Positions 8,029-16,743 of a DNA stretch of 38,554 nt are shown here, piece by piece; the stretch's first letter is position 1; every line of letters starts with the position of its first letter. Below the pieces are notes generated by a model that saw only the letters and a program-made list of their open reading frames with translations, did not search any database and was not told the DNA's origin. Source of the DNA: a virus; IMG/VR virus record IMGVR_UViG_3300028423_000702, positions 1 to 38,554 of that record; one strand, written 5' to 3'. The position numbers were made by a program, and so were the translations under genes.

Positions 8029-10061
8029 TGGCGACTGAAGACTTCATTGTCAGAATCAGAGGTGTCGATGCCACCCGCGCTGCTTTTGAGGAGGCACAAC
8101 GGAATGCTCGACGGCTGACCGATTCAGTTGGTCGCGCGAATGCCTCAATCAGTGGCATGAGCCGTACTGCAAGGGCACAGATCCAGCAGACGGGCTATCA
8201 GCTACAAGACATCGCCGTTCAGCTCCAAGCGGGCCAGAACCCTTTCATCATCCTCTCCCAACAAGGATCGCAGATCGCTTCGGCCTTTGGCCCTATCGGT
8301 GCCATCATCGGTACTGCCTTGGCCATTGGTGGTGCTGCGGCTACAGCTCTTGGAAGTGACTTGTTCACCGTTACTTCGGCCATGGATGAGTTAGAGGAGG
8401 CATCAGGGAAAGTTGATGACGCCATGGTGCGGATAGATGCCAGTACCACGGCTGCGTCTGATGAGCTTCAGAGGTTGGCTGAGATTAGTCAGGTGCTGGC
8501 ACAGATCAAACTGTCAGCTGCCTTGTATGACGCTGAAGATGCAGCTAATGCAGCTATCACAGGCATTCAGGAAGAACTGGATGGATTGACCAATGGAATG
8601 ATGAGAATGATTGGGGTTGCCCCAGAGATAGGGACTTCTCTTGGCGCATTGTCCAAGATGGAAGATCCAGTTAATGCACTTACGTCGGCCTTGAGTCGAT
8701 ATGAAGAAGCACAGAATGCTTTGAAAACACAAGGAATGCGAGTGTTTACCGATCCCGATATTGCTGCTGCTTTGGAGTATGGTCGAGCAGTAGATGCTTT
8801 GGCAGAAGAGCTGAATCTGAGCACAGACCGAGCAGCCGAATTTGCCACAACTATTGCTCAGTTCAAGGTCGGCTTGCCTAAAGATGTATTAGAAGGTTTA
8901 ATCAGTAATCTATATGAAGTAACAGAAGGTGCGCCTGAAGCAAGACGGAAGGTGTCAGATTTTGTTTTGGCATTTGAGGCACTGCTTGTTCAGAGCGAAC
9001 GGGCCAATCAAGATTTCTCCGTCCCCACCCTCCTCAAAAACGCCCAAGAAGACTCAAAAGACGCCACCACTGAACTGGAGCGGTTCAACGAAGAGTTAGA
9101 AAGGCTCAGAAAAACTCAAGGGATGCTTCCCGATCAGATCGAATTATTTGATCTTCAGCAACTGAACGCAGACCCTGATGAGATTACTGAATATCTGAAC
9201 TTGAAGGCGGCTCAAGAGGAGCTTGAAAACACCAGGGATGCCTATGTGAAGGTGCGAGATGAATTGCTTGCACCGACACGGCCAGAGGGTATGTCGAAAG
9301 AGATGTTTGACTTGGAGTCTGAGTTCTCTGAGCAAATGGCTGTTCTGGAAGCCTATAAAGATCTTGTGCCTGACTCGTATGAAGAAGTGGAACGGCTCAA
9401 GACTCAGATCATGCAGGAATACTCGAATGAGCGTGTCCGAATTCTGACTGAAGAACAAGCCAAACTCGCCCAGGCTCAAATCAAGATGCTCAATGATGCC
9501 AGTTCTGGTTATGGCCAGATGGCTGAAGGCTTGAAGGCGGCAGCAGGAGAGCAATCAGCAGCCTATAAGGCCATGTTTGCTGTGAGCAAAGGGTTTGCCA
9601 TTGCTAGTGCTACGCTAGACATGAGTGTTGCTTTGGCAAAAGCTATGACGCTAACCTTTCCGCTGAATATAGTTGAGTACGCTCGTGTAGCAGCATCTAT
9701 GGGCAGCATCATGTCCAACATCCATGCTGTATCTGCAAACTTCGAAGGTGGCGGATATACTGGCATGGGACCAAGAACAGGGGGCGTTGACGGTCGAGGC
9801 GGATTTGCTGCTATTGTTCATCCGAACGAGATCATCATTGACCGCGAACAGGCTCAGGCCAGCATGAGCATGGCAGCACCGCAGAACGACATCACCGTCA
9901 ACCTCATCGAAGACAACACCCGAGCAGGCCAAGTGACGCAACGACGCGACCAAGATGACCGGCAGATCGTTGATGTGGTGGTTGCTTCCATTCGTGGCGG
10001 TGGGCCTGTCAGGAGCGCCATACAGCAGACGTATCGAGGTCTTGAGGTGATGGGACGATGA
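8028..10061 (+). CDS. Tail tape measure protein
   Basis: The 677-residue protein sets tail length and is later ejected into the host envelope. The N-terminus (FIVRIRGVDATRAAFEEAQ, then QQTGYQLQDIAVQLQAGQNP and ILSQQGSQIASAFGP) is the recurring head of lambda-like tape measures. A hydrophobic segment (GAIIGTALAIGGAAATALG, about residues 95-113) may span the membrane. Long coiled-coil stretches (for example ELERFNEELERLRKTQ) fill the middle. The C-terminus has glycine-rich FEGGGYTGMGPRTGGVDG. By the usual rule of about 1.5 angstrom per residue the tail would be near 100 nm. Translation starts at GTG, overlapping the chaperone stop. Confidence 0.93.
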   Translation: MATEDFIVRIRGVDATRAAFEEAQRNARRLTDSVGRANASISGMSRTARAQIQQTGYQLQDIAVQLQAGQNPFIILSQQGSQIASAFGPIGAIIGTALAIGGAAATALGSDLFTVTSAMDELEEASGKVDDAMVRIDASTTAASDELQRLAEISQVLAQIKLSAALYDAEDAANAAITGIQEELDGLTNGMMRMIGVAPEIGTSLGALSKMEDPVNALTSALSRYEEAQNALKTQGMRVFTDPDIAAALEYGRAVDALAEELNLSTDRAAEFATTIAQFKVGLPKDVLEGLISNLYEVTEGAPEARRKVSDFVLAFEALLVQSERANQDFSVPTLLKNAQEDSKDATTELERFNEELERLRKTQGMLPDQIELFDLQQLNADPDEITEYLNLKAAQEELENTRDAYVKVRDELLAPTRPEGMSKEMFDLESEFSEQMAVLEAYKDLVPDSYEEVERLKTQIMQEYSNERVRILTEEQAKLAQAQIKMLNDASSGYGQMAEGLKAAAGEQSAAYKAMFAVSKGFAIASATLDMSVALAKAMTLTFPLNIVEYARVAASMGSIMSNIHAVSANFEGGGYTGMGPRTGGVDGRGGFAAIVHPNEIIIDREQAQASMSMAAPQNDITVNLIEDNTRAGQVTQRRDQDDRQIVDVVVASIRGGGPVRSAIQQTYRGLEVMGR

Positions 10062-10546
10062 GCACTCTAGTCTATCCAGAGAGCTTCCTGAAGCCTCAGT
10101 TGGCAGGGTATGCACTGGAGCCTGTCAATAGTCTAGTTCAGACTGAACTTGCCAGTGGTTTGATGGTGCAGAGGGAGATCGCTCCAAACGCACCTTGGAG
10201 ATCAACCCTGGTCTGGCTGGGCACGGCAGACCGAATAGCTGAAGTGCATGGCTGGCTAGTGCATTTCGCTAAGTATGGGTTTTTCACCGTCAAGCTATTA
10301 ACCCCGAACGGTGGGCTGACTGACCACAATGCTCGCATGATTTCAAGGCTAGGCCAGATCCGAGCCAATGGGGCCTTGTTTGAATTGAGTGCTCAATTCG
10401 AGATCAAAGAGATTAGCACTTTGGGTGAAGAGGCAATGTTGGCCGCAGGCACTTATGGCTCTGATGAGATTTTTGCCGCTGACGATCTTGCAGAATCGCT
10501 GTCCAATTACATGACCGACTATCCCGTGGAGAACGCTTGCTCATGA
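10058..10546 (+). CDS. Putative distal tail protein after the tape measure
   Basis: The 162-residue protein follows the tape measure with a four-base overlap, the position of lambda gpM. The middle (WRSTLVWLGTADRIAEVHGW, then FAKYGFFTVKLLTPNGG) suggests a beta-rich fold, and NARMISRLGQIRANGALFELSAQFEIKEI is consistent with a minor tail or baseplate component. I do not recognise a family with certainty, so the tail tip role is inferred from location. Confidence 0.6.
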   Translation: MSTLVYPESFLKPQLAGYALEPVNSLVQTELASGLMVQREIAPNAPWRSTLVWLGTADRIAEVHGWLVHFAKYGFFTVKLLTPNGGLTDHNARMISRLGQIRANGALFELSAQFEIKEISTLGEEAMLAAGTYGSDEIFAADDLAESLSNYMTDYPVENACS

Positions 10547-11403
10547 CCACTTTGACTCAACGCATCGAGGATGCAACGGACCTGATCGAAACCAGTGCAA
10601 GTGAGATTGCAGCAAGCGCAGCTACTCTCAGGGCTTTTACGCCACGCGGTGATTGGGCTACTGGCACCACCTACAGTCTTCGAGATTTGGTGGTTGATGC
10701 TGGCAACGATTTTGGCCAAGGTGAAGATATTATTTATGTATTGACTTGCAACAGCCTGACATCGACGAACCCGGCGGCTGAACTAGCGTCTGGTAATTGG
10801 GCAATACATCAGCCTACATCTGCGCTCAAACTAGAGAAAAATCCAGACGATTCTGGTCCTCTTAAGCTAGAGTCAGCAAACAATATTTTGCTTGCTCCTG
10901 AAGGGGCAATTTCATGTTCAAATAAGCGCATATCTTCTGTGGCAAACGGAGTTGCGCCGACTGATGCAGCAACTGTTCAGCAGCTAATTTCTCAGGTTCC
11001 TATTCTAACTGGAACATGGGAGCCAGAGATTCAAACTACTAACAATGATGGAACTGTATCTTACACTACAAGAGAAGGCTATTATTATGTAATAGGCGAT
11101 TTAGTATTTCTGAGGGGTGTTGTTGATTTTTCCATTTCTGGTGGGACAGGGTATCCAAGGATTGTTAATCCGCCATTTACAGGATTAGTTGGCAATCAAA
11201 ATTACCCAATTAGTACGGTCGTTGGTGGTTTTGGAACTGGCGCTGCAAAAAATCTTAATGTAGATTTCGCAGATTATCAATATTATTGGTCTATACAAGG
11301 CAATATCATAACTCTTGTTGTTATCAATGACGATGGGATTGGGTCTAATCCTGATGACCAAGAAATGTCATGGGACTTTTCTTTAGTGTATCAAAAGCAG
11401 TGA
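10543..11403 (+). CDS. Tail fibre-like protein with carbohydrate-binding-type N-terminal repeat
   Basis: A 286-residue protein. Residues about 30-80 (RGDWATGTTYSLRDLV, then IIYVLTCNSLTSTNPA, GNWAI) match the short tryptophan/tyrosine beta domain frequent in phage fibres and related to chitin-binding modules. Near residue 130, NKRISSVANGVAPTDAATVQQL is the fibre-shaft motif found in trimeric fibres and YadA-like stalks. The C-terminal 130 residues are aromatic- and asparagine-rich and visibly AT-rich in codon use, as expected for a fast-evolving receptor-binding head. The ATG at 10543 overlaps the preceding stop (ATGA). Confidence 0.65.
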   Translation: MTTLTQRIEDATDLIETSASEIAASAATLRAFTPRGDWATGTTYSLRDLVVDAGNDFGQGEDIIYVLTCNSLTSTNPAAELASGNWAIHQPTSALKLEKNPDDSGPLKLESANNILLAPEGAISCSNKRISSVANGVAPTDAATVQQLISQVPILTGTWEPEIQTTNNDGTVSYTTREGYYYVIGDLVFLRGVVDFSISGGTGYPRIVNPPFTGLVGNQNYPISTVVGGFGTGAAKNLNVDFADYQYYWSIQGNIITLVVINDDGIGSNPDDQEMSWDFSLVYQKQ

Positions 11404-11418
11404 CTTGGAGCGAATAAA

Positions 11419-12927
11419 ATGAAATATTACGTTATTGCTAAACATTCAAAATATAAAAAAGATTTGTTAGCAAACTTTTCTGGTATTGTATCAGACGCAA
11501 AACCACTTTCGAAAAAATTGTTTGTTATTGAGACTAGTGAATGTCCAATAGAAGACAATAGGTTTACTTGTGAGCCTTTGCCAGAAAACATAGTTGTGTC
11601 TCAAGACATTGTACAGACAGGCTTGATGTCTGCAACCTCCTCTAGTATTGATTCAAATGAAATTAACCATGGTCTTGGTGTTTCATCTTTTGTATCCGGG
11701 ATTAATTCTTCACTAGAATCTCAAAGTTTTTATAGGACATTGACTGGTTACGGTGTAGACATTGTTGTTATTGATTCTGGAGTATTAAAAGATCATCCTG
11801 AATTTTTAGACAGCCAAGGAACATCAAGAGTGGTAGAACTAGATTGGCCAGCAGTAACTGGATTTACTGCTGAATTTCCTAATTTTTCTACTGCTGAGCA
11901 TTACGACCAGCGCTATCCTAAGATGAACAGTCATGGGACGTGTATGGCTGGACTTGCGGCTGGAAACAGAACTGGCTGGGCTTACAATGCAAAAATTTAC
12001 CCTATCAGAAATCAAGGGTCTGATGGTAGCTCTATATCTACACCAGATGCTGTTGGACTTGTGACGGCTTGGCACGAACAAAAAAAAATTAGTGGAAACT
12101 ATCGTCCTACAATAATAACAATATCTACATCAGTAAGATATAATGCACCATCCATAGATGTTGCAGCTGTTGACGGAATAGTTGGTGTTAACTACCAAGG
12201 TACTTTGTATGAGGTTCCTATTGGGTCTTCTGATGCAGTAAAAGCACAATACAAAATAACTGAGCAGTTTGCATTGGGTTTTCCTTTTCCTGCAAGGTCG
12301 GCAGAATATGTTACAGCTTATAGTGAGGCCATAGAAGCTGGTGTTGTTATTGTTAATTCAGCAGGCAACCACGGAGCGTATGTTGCAGCATTTGAAGATG
12401 AAGACTGGGATAACAATATAGTAAATATTGGTTATTATAATCGTGGCGGATGTCCGGGACCGGATGTTGGTGTTATCCCTGCTGGCAACATCAAAGAAAC
12501 TCTCTCTTCTGGCAAGTGGGTCATTCAGGAAAACAGTAATCGTGGACCGGGGATTGGCGGATATGTCTCTGGTCAAAACACAGCAACCGCTTGCACGTCT
12601 GGTACAGACTACTCATTGCCTGGATTTACAGTGTATTCTCCAATACTCAAAACAAATTATTTGTCTGAAACAAACTCCGACTATTTGCTTGGCAGATTTG
12701 GTGGGACATCCGCAGCTTCTCCTCAACTTGCAGGCATTGTAGCAACATGGGCTGAAGCTAATCCTTGCATGACAGGATGGGATGCTTTGGCTTTAATATC
12801 AGAACATGAAGACGCTTTAGTGTACGAACCAACAGTGTCATTTACTGATGCTCAGTCCTTATGGGGTGATACAAGTCGATTAGTCATGAACTACTCTGCC
12901 AACAACAAAGTGCGTGGAATTTCTTGA
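11419..12927 (+). CDS. Subtilisin-like serine protease (peptidase S8) in the tail cluster
   Basis: The 502-residue protein has the full S8 triad: D119 in IVVIDSGVLKDHPEFLD, H172 in NSHGTCMAGLAAG and S431 in GGTSAASPQLAGIVATW, with oxyanion N317 in VNSAGNHG. Residues 1-105 may be a propeptide or virion-attachment part; no signal peptide is seen. The gene lies between a fibre gene and tip genes, so it may be a virion-bound protease that cuts host surface proteins or processes a fibre. Its coding is clearly more AT-rich than the packaging genes, suggesting recent acquisition together with the preceding fibre's C-terminal half. It has only a poor Shine-Dalgarno (ggagcg, 11 bases upstream). Confidence 0.9.
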   Translation: MKYYVIAKHSKYKKDLLANFSGIVSDAKPLSKKLFVIETSECPIEDNRFTCEPLPENIVVSQDIVQTGLMSATSSSIDSNEINHGLGVSSFVSGINSSLESQSFYRTLTGYGVDIVVIDSGVLKDHPEFLDSQGTSRVVELDWPAVTGFTAEFPNFSTAEHYDQRYPKMNSHGTCMAGLAAGNRTGWAYNAKIYPIRNQGSDGSSISTPDAVGLVTAWHEQKKISGNYRPTIITISTSVRYNAPSIDVAAVDGIVGVNYQGTLYEVPIGSSDAVKAQYKITEQFALGFPFPARSAEYVTAYSEAIEAGVVIVNSAGNHGAYVAAFEDEDWDNNIVNIGYYNRGGCPGPDVGVIPAGNIKETLSSGKWVIQENSNRGPGIGGYVSGQNTATACTSGTDYSLPGFTVYSPILKTNYLSETNSDYLLGRFGGTSAASPQLAGIVATWAEANPCMTGWDALALISEHEDALVYEPTVSFTDAQSLWGDTSRLVMNYSANNKVRGIS

Positions 12928-13435
12928 CGTGATCCTCCTCCAAGAAATCTACGCCTCCGCCCCTCCAGGCGAGGACTTGTGCCTGACGCTGACACTGACC
13001 AGCAGCACCAATGCCTTTTCTGGCCTACCTAATGCGTCTGATGATGGAGCGATCCGTTTGGCTAGATCGTTCGAGGAGGTGGTTACGCCAGAAGGAACGT
13101 ACCAGCCCTCAGGCATCGGCATTCAACGCCCAGAGAAAGCCGTCCAAGGTCGACAAAACCTGTCATTCCAGCTCGACAACGTATCAGGCGAGGTCTTGCA
13201 AGCCATCCAGAACGCACAAGCAGCCGGAGGCACTGTCTATGCCACGGTCAGGGTGTACCGCTGGAATGCGCTTTCCTCTGGCCCTGTAGAGACACCTATC
13301 ACTCTTCGCATGGTCGGGGCCAGGGTTAACCGACTGTCAGCCAGGATTGACTGCGCCTTTGGTGACTTGGCCAATGTCACATGGAACCGCACTCGATACA
13401 GTACAACTATTGCCCCAGGCTTGAGGTACTGGTGA
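12914..13435 (+). CDS. DUF1833-like minor tail protein
   Basis: The 173-residue protein starts at GTG 12914, overlapping the protease end by 14 bases. It resembles DUF1833-type proteins (here a strand-rich LCLTLTLTSSTNAF, ASDDGAIRLARSFEEVVTPEG, PSGIGIQRPEKAVQGRQNLSFQ), which regularly precede the NlpC/P60 protein in lambda-like tail tip operons, in the place of gpL. It probably forms part of the tail tip. Composition returns to that of the head genes here, so the AT-rich insert ends at this border. GTGA coupling joins it to the next gene. Confidence 0.65.
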   Translation: MEFLDVILLQEIYASAPPGEDLCLTLTLTSSTNAFSGLPNASDDGAIRLARSFEEVVTPEGTYQPSGIGIQRPEKAVQGRQNLSFQLDNVSGEVLQAIQNAQAAGGTVYATVRVYRWNALSSGPVETPITLRMVGARVNRLSARIDCAFGDLANVTWNRTRYSTTIAPGLRYW

Positions 13436-13827
13436 GCCATTGGGCCGATCATTATCTCGCTTGTCCGTACAAGCATGGTGCTCGTGGACCTGACAAGTAC
13501 GATTGCTGGGGCTTTGTGTGGGCAGCACTCAAAGACCACTATCAGATTGAACTGCCTCCGTTTGGTAGACTGACCAGCAAGGATGGCGTCAAGCTCCAAC
13601 ATGCTCATGACGTTTTGTATCAAAGGGTCAGACTATGTAGGCCGCAAGATGGAGCCATTGCAGCCGTCTATCACGGCGTTAGGTTTGTCCATGTAGGGCT
13701 AGCCATTGAGATTGATGGTCGCATCTGGGTTCAGCACACCGGGAGCGAGCACGGCCCGGAAAGGGTAAGATTGGAAGAGTGGCTACGTCGTCACATCACC
13801 CCGAGATTCTATTATGTGGTCGATTGA
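13432..13827 (+). CDS. NlpC/P60 family tail protein (gpK-like)
   Basis: I use the GTG at 13432, which overlaps the previous stop, because the conserved domain begins there (HWADHYLACPYKHGARGPDK). The product is 131 residues. The NlpC/P60 cysteine is C25 in KYDCWGF, and candidate histidines are H87 in FVHVGLAI and H102 in WVQHTG. Lambda gpK-type proteins are tail tip components that can cut peptidoglycan cross-links during genome entry or act in tip assembly. It overlaps the tip gene by 14 bases. An upstream in-frame ATG at 13381 lies inside the previous gene and is less likely. Confidence 0.85.
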   Translation: MSHWADHYLACPYKHGARGPDKYDCWGFVWAALKDHYQIELPPFGRLTSKDGVKLQHAHDVLYQRVRLCRPQDGAIAAVYHGVRFVHVGLAIEIDGRIWVQHTGSEHGPERVRLEEWLRRHITPRFYYVVD

Positions 13828-16255
13828 AGTCTTTGCCGACAAATTAGCAGCCAAGCCGGTCGAGACTTATTATCGAGATCGAGGGTCTATTGGCGACTGG
13901 CTCAAGATGGTTGCGCCAAGGTATCGGCCTGGGCCTGACCAGCCGATCTCGATTGAGTTGAATGGGGTCGTACTTGATCCTTCTCAATGGGAGAGGGTTG
14001 TCCCTGAGTTTAATGATCGGGTGGCGGTGGTTGTTGAGCCAAAAGGATTTGAGACCTTCCTATATGTCGCCATCGGACTAGCCGTTGTCAGTGCAGCCTA
14101 CACGCTGTACATGCTCAACAACCTGCCAGAGCCTCCGACTGACCCTGGTGCGTCAACCTCGATCTATGATCCGAATGCTCAGGGCAACAAAGCTCGGTTG
14201 AATGATGTTGTCGAAGAACACTTTGGCTTCTTCCCTTGCTTTCCGTCATATCTCAACCAGCCTCGACGTATCTACATTGATGACGAAATCTGGCTGTATC
14301 TCTGTCTGTCTCGTGGTGTTGGAAAGTACAATGTTTCTGAGGTACTGATCGGAAATACCCCAATCTCTGACGGTGGCGACATTGACATGTTGCTGGCCGA
14401 TCCTGATGCAGACATCACCAGCCATCTTGCTTATCTGAACATCTATACCTCTCCAGAGGTAGGTGCTACATCTGGAACTGCTGGCATTGAATTGGCTGGT
14501 GCTGTTGAGACTGTAGAGGCTGACGACAATACTTACGTCACATTCTCTAACGATGACATTGCTATTTATAGCAATTCAACAGGCTCTATTGTGAGGCAAA
14601 CATTTCCGTATGCTGTTGGAGCACAGTTTTCTGTTTCCTCTGCTGGCGGCAATAACGGGACGTATGAGGTCCAGTCGATTACAAATGATGTAGCAGAAGT
14701 CACCAAAGTTGGTGATGCAACATGGACCTCATGGGATACGCCAGGGAACGACTATGATGCAGTCTTGACGTTTGTCGGTGGGGTGTCATCTGGCGAGTGG
14801 GCTGGCCCCTACTACGCCTGCCCAGAAAATGAAACGACCGACAAGATATGGCTGAACTTTGCACTAAACTCTGGTCTCGTTGAATACAGCAATGACGGTG
14901 CAGCAGGAAACAGGACAGTCGAAGTAGAGTACGAGTACAGCCTGAATGATGGGTCGACTTGGACAAGCGGGACATTTAGTCGGACAGAAGCCACGGCTGA
15001 TGCGCTAGGAAACACCGTCGAGGTGTCGCTGTCATCTTCAGGTCGCCCACTGGTGAGGGTCCGCCGCACAACTGCGGAAACTGACAGTAGCCGCATCAGA
15101 GATACAATCGAATGGGTTGGTCTTCAATCTGAACTGTCTTCCAAGACCAGCTATCCGTTTAGCACTCTGCTTCTTGGCATTCGAGGAACCAATAACCTCG
15201 CCCAGACTGCCGAGAACAAAATTCGTGTAGATCAGACTCGGTATCTTATGGATTACCGAAATGGCACATGGATCGGCCCCGCAGCCACCGAGTCCATCAC
15301 AGCAGCAGCCTTGTATGTCATCAAGCAAGCAGGCTACACGGATGCCGAGATCGACTTGGCCGAGTTTGATCGACTTGGCCAGCTCTGGGATTCCAGAGGT
15401 GACTACTTCGCTGCTGCCGTAGACCGAGATCAGGTGACCTGGGAGACTCTGAGAGAGATTCTGGCTGTAGGCTACTCAGAGCCGACCATTGATGCCGGTC
15501 TGATCTCTCCTGTCCGTGACGAGGCTCGGAGCGCCATTGAGACACTGTATCCGGTCGAGGTTCAAGTGGGTGATGGGCTAGAGCGAGAAATCATCCTCTG
15601 GGACCCCTCTGACGTGACTGATGGTGTCGAAGTTGAATATTTTGATCGAGACACGGCAAAGCCAGCGACTGTGCTTTACACACTAGGCGCTGAAGCCGGT
15701 GAAAGGCCAGAAAAGGTCAAAGCCTTTGGCATCTGTGATAAGACAAGGGCCTGGAGATTCGGAGCCAGGAAACGGCGACAGAGGGTCTACCAGACGACTA
15801 AGTTCAACTTCACCACTGAACAATCGGCACTTGTGAGCAGATATGGGAGCTATATCGGAATTACCGATGGCATTCCTTCTCAGCCACAATCAGGGCTGGT
15901 CGAGGCTGTCAGCGGCAATCTGGTGACGCTGGATAAAGAAGTGAACTGGAGTTCTGGGACGCATTACATCGGGTTCAGATTGCCTTCTGGGGCACTCTCC
16001 GGGCCTTTTGTGGCTACTCAAGTGTCTGACACTCAGGTCAGTGTCACGGGAACTCTCCCAGCCTTGTACACCCGACTGGACGGCACCTATCAGATCCCGA
16101 CCGTCTGGTTGTTCGGCCCAAGTTCAGATTGGGTGGTGCAGGCACTGGTCACGTCTATCCGGCCTGGACCAGAGGCAGACGGGTCACCTACGGTGGACAT
16201 CGAGGCTGTGAACTACGATTCTCGCGTTTATTTGGATGATGACAATGAGCCTTGA
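13814..16255 (+). CDS. Tail tip / host specificity protein, TipJ (gpJ-like) family
   Basis: The 813-residue protein begins with a small domain (MWSIEVFADKLAAKP, GSIGDWLKMVAPRYRPG) of the gpI type and a hydrophobic segment at about 82-100 (FLYVAIGLAVVSAAYTLYM). These lead into the TipJ signature IYDPNAQGNKARLNDVVEEH, IYIDDEIWLYLCLSRGVG and SEVLIGNTPI. Beta-rich hub and fibronectin-like parts follow. This protein forms the central tail tip that contacts the outer membrane and opens for DNA release. It is shorter than lambda gpJ (1132), in line with separate fibre genes downstream. Confidence 0.88.
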   Translation: MWSIEVFADKLAAKPVETYYRDRGSIGDWLKMVAPRYRPGPDQPISIELNGVVLDPSQWERVVPEFNDRVAVVVEPKGFETFLYVAIGLAVVSAAYTLYMLNNLPEPPTDPGASTSIYDPNAQGNKARLNDVVEEHFGFFPCFPSYLNQPRRIYIDDEIWLYLCLSRGVGKYNVSEVLIGNTPISDGGDIDMLLADPDADITSHLAYLNIYTSPEVGATSGTAGIELAGAVETVEADDNTYVTFSNDDIAIYSNSTGSIVRQTFPYAVGAQFSVSSAGGNNGTYEVQSITNDVAEVTKVGDATWTSWDTPGNDYDAVLTFVGGVSSGEWAGPYYACPENETTDKIWLNFALNSGLVEYSNDGAAGNRTVEVEYEYSLNDGSTWTSGTFSRTEATADALGNTVEVSLSSSGRPLVRVRRTTAETDSSRIRDTIEWVGLQSELSSKTSYPFSTLLLGIRGTNNLAQTAENKIRVDQTRYLMDYRNGTWIGPAATESITAAALYVIKQAGYTDAEIDLAEFDRLGQLWDSRGDYFAAAVDRDQVTWETLREILAVGYSEPTIDAGLISPVRDEARSAIETLYPVEVQVGDGLEREIILWDPSDVTDGVEVEYFDRDTAKPATVLYTLGAEAGERPEKVKAFGICDKTRAWRFGARKRRQRVYQTTKFNFTTEQSALVSRYGSYIGITDGIPSQPQSGLVEAVSGNLVTLDKEVNWSSGTHYIGFRLPSGALSGPFVATQVSDTQVSVTGTLPALYTRLDGTYQIPTVWLFGPSSDWVVQALVTSIRPGPEADGSPTVDIEAVNYDSRVYLDDDNEP

Positions 16256-16743
16256 TTTAATTGTGGCTACGAGGCAAGTCCGCGATGGGTTCAAGTCTGC
16301 TCTTGCAGGCAATACTTCTGTTGGCGACAACGTGTTTGCCAGTCGAGTGTTTCCAATACAGTCAGATCTTGACTCTGCCATCATGCTTAGTGCTCAGTCG
16401 TTTAATGTCGAGCGAGATGCACTGTATTTTCTCAATCGCACTACTGAGTATCTGAGAACACTTCGCGTCAGAATTGATGGATATGTTAAGCATGGGTTGA
16501 CTTTGCTAGACAAGTTAGACCTATGACGTGTTGTTTAGGTTTGTTGCAGAGCCAGCTGGCTACGAGATAATCAACCCATTGCTGACTACTACGCTGACCA
16601 AAGACTTTGTGTCTCGATCCCTCATCAACACTCAAGCATTGCGCCCAGACTTAAATACTATCAAGTGGTCTACGCTACTCAGTACGCGCTATGATGTCAG
16701 CGAAGAAACCTCTGCATCAGCCACCACCATCCAAGTGATATGA
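16245..16743 (+). pseudogene. Second gpU-like tail terminator gene, frameshifted
   Basis: The frame from ATG 16245 (VATRQVRDGFKSALAG, NVFASRVFPIQSDLD, then YLRTLRVRIDGYVK) matches the layout of the gpU-like protein at 6687. It stops at 16524-16526. The next frame is open from 16519 to 16743 (LFRFVAEPAGYEIINPLL, then IKWSTLLSTRYDVSEETS) and supplies the expected C-terminal strands. A single frame change between 16516 and 16526 would join them into one protein of about 165 residues. Position after the tip gene is unusual for a tail terminator. It could be a decayed duplicate, a second-function paralogue with a sequence error, or two small genes (a GTG at 16528 could start the second). Confidence 0.6.
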
